Assembly: GCA_905215205.1 (NCBI GenBank)
Contig: CAJMPK010000107.1
Span: 1-5,367 of the forward strand
Reading direction: 5' to 3'
Origin: an uncultured bacterium
GTDB taxonomy: Bacteria; Actinomycetota; Coriobacteriia; Coriobacteriales; Coriobacteriaceae
DNA length: 5,367 nt
Shown: in pieces, positions 5,108-5,367 of the stretch
How positions within the stretch are numbered: the stretch's first letter is position 1
Layout of the letters: every line of letters begins with the position of its first letter
Made by a program: the position numbers and the translations under genes
Notes under the pieces: model-generated
Databases searched by the model: none
What the model saw: only the letters and a program-made list of their open reading frames with translations
What the model was told of the DNA's origin: nothing

Positions 5108-5367
5108 GGCATCCTCCTCAAACTGATAGACCTCAATTTGAGCTTACGGGGAGGGTGGGCAGCCACGACCAGCGCGGGCAAAATAGGCCTCCGGCTGCAA
5201 ACCAGATGCTGACCAAACACTTGACGAAAAGCTTGACCGAAAATGCGCACCGCAACAAAACCGCAGGTAAACATAGACAGCCAACCCGCCCTTTTGAGCC
5301 AGATACCCGCAGCCACCACAGAAACAACAGGTGACCACAGCCCAAAAAGTCGACAAATGAACACCCG
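5108..5367. other. Region with no confident gene; possible partial minus-strand frame
   Basis: About 260 bases lie upstream of the 235-residue gene. One minus-strand frame is open from the window edge side (GTG at 5364) to a TGA at 5104-5106 that overlaps the next ATG as ATGA, a layout typical of coupled genes. It would give 86 residues, hydrophobic at the start and basic at the end. Against it, two other minus-strand frames are also open for about 70 codons, codon use differs from the neighbouring genes, and no family is recognisable. A loose direct repeat, TTGACGAAAA (5221-5230) and TTGACCGAAAA (5233-5243), is present. No clear promoter was found. Confidence 0.3.
5117..5142 (-). promoter_or_regulatory. 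Possible alternative hairpins over a ribosome binding site
   Basis: On the minus strand CTCAAA (complement of 5137-5142) can pair with TTTGAG (complement of 5117-5122), which overlaps the GAGGAGG ribosome binding site of the 235-residue gene. The same upstream bases can instead form a tight palindrome, CTCAA-A-TTGAG (complement of 5132-5142). The two folds exclude each other. The arms are short, so this is only a candidate. Confidence 0.25.

Overview
The window is high-GC bacterial DNA with compact genes, good Shine-Dalgarno sites and intergenic gaps full of long inverted repeats. Codon use, the CopZ/CsoR pair and the gene families suggest an actinobacterium of the class Coriobacteriia, most likely a Collinsella-like gut organism. 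That placement is inference from style and family content; there is no marker gene in the window.

Layout. Positions 1-1371 read on the plus strand: a structured leader (38-127), a 73-residue CopZ-type copper chaperone (155-376), a long hairpin (403-469), a 90-residue CsoR-type copper repressor (512-784), a second long hairpin (796-842), and a small membrane protein with a C-terminal zinc ribbon (898-1371). A bidirectional terminator (1394-1429) separates this block from three genes on the minus strand. In their direction of transcription these are an unrecognised 235-residue protein (5107-4400), a 356-residue protein that looks like an AbiEi-type winged helix joined to a DUF559/Vsr-like nuclease fold (4200-3130), and a 456-residue metal-dependent amidohydrolase (2833-1463). 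The last 260 bases (5108-5367) hold no gene that can be called with confidence.

How the parts relate. CopZ and CsoR form an ordinary copper-homeostasis pair: CopZ carries Cu(I), and CsoR releases DNA when it binds Cu(I). The exporter CopA is not in the window and would be expected just outside it. The zinc-ribbon protein and the amidohydrolase have no visible functional link to the copper genes.

The most unusual part is the setting of the nuclease-like gene. Two hairpins of one repeat family (A, B) lie immediately past its 3' end and two more (C, D) immediately before its 5' end. All four have 15-18 bp arms ending in GTAAC/GTTAC and exactly 27 bases between the arms. All four point the same way, sit as pairs 80-81 bases apart, and C and D carry arm substitutions matched on the other arm. 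The gene is therefore held between two copies of a two-hairpin block, like a cassette. Three further long inverted repeats, unrelated in arm sequence, fill the other gaps.
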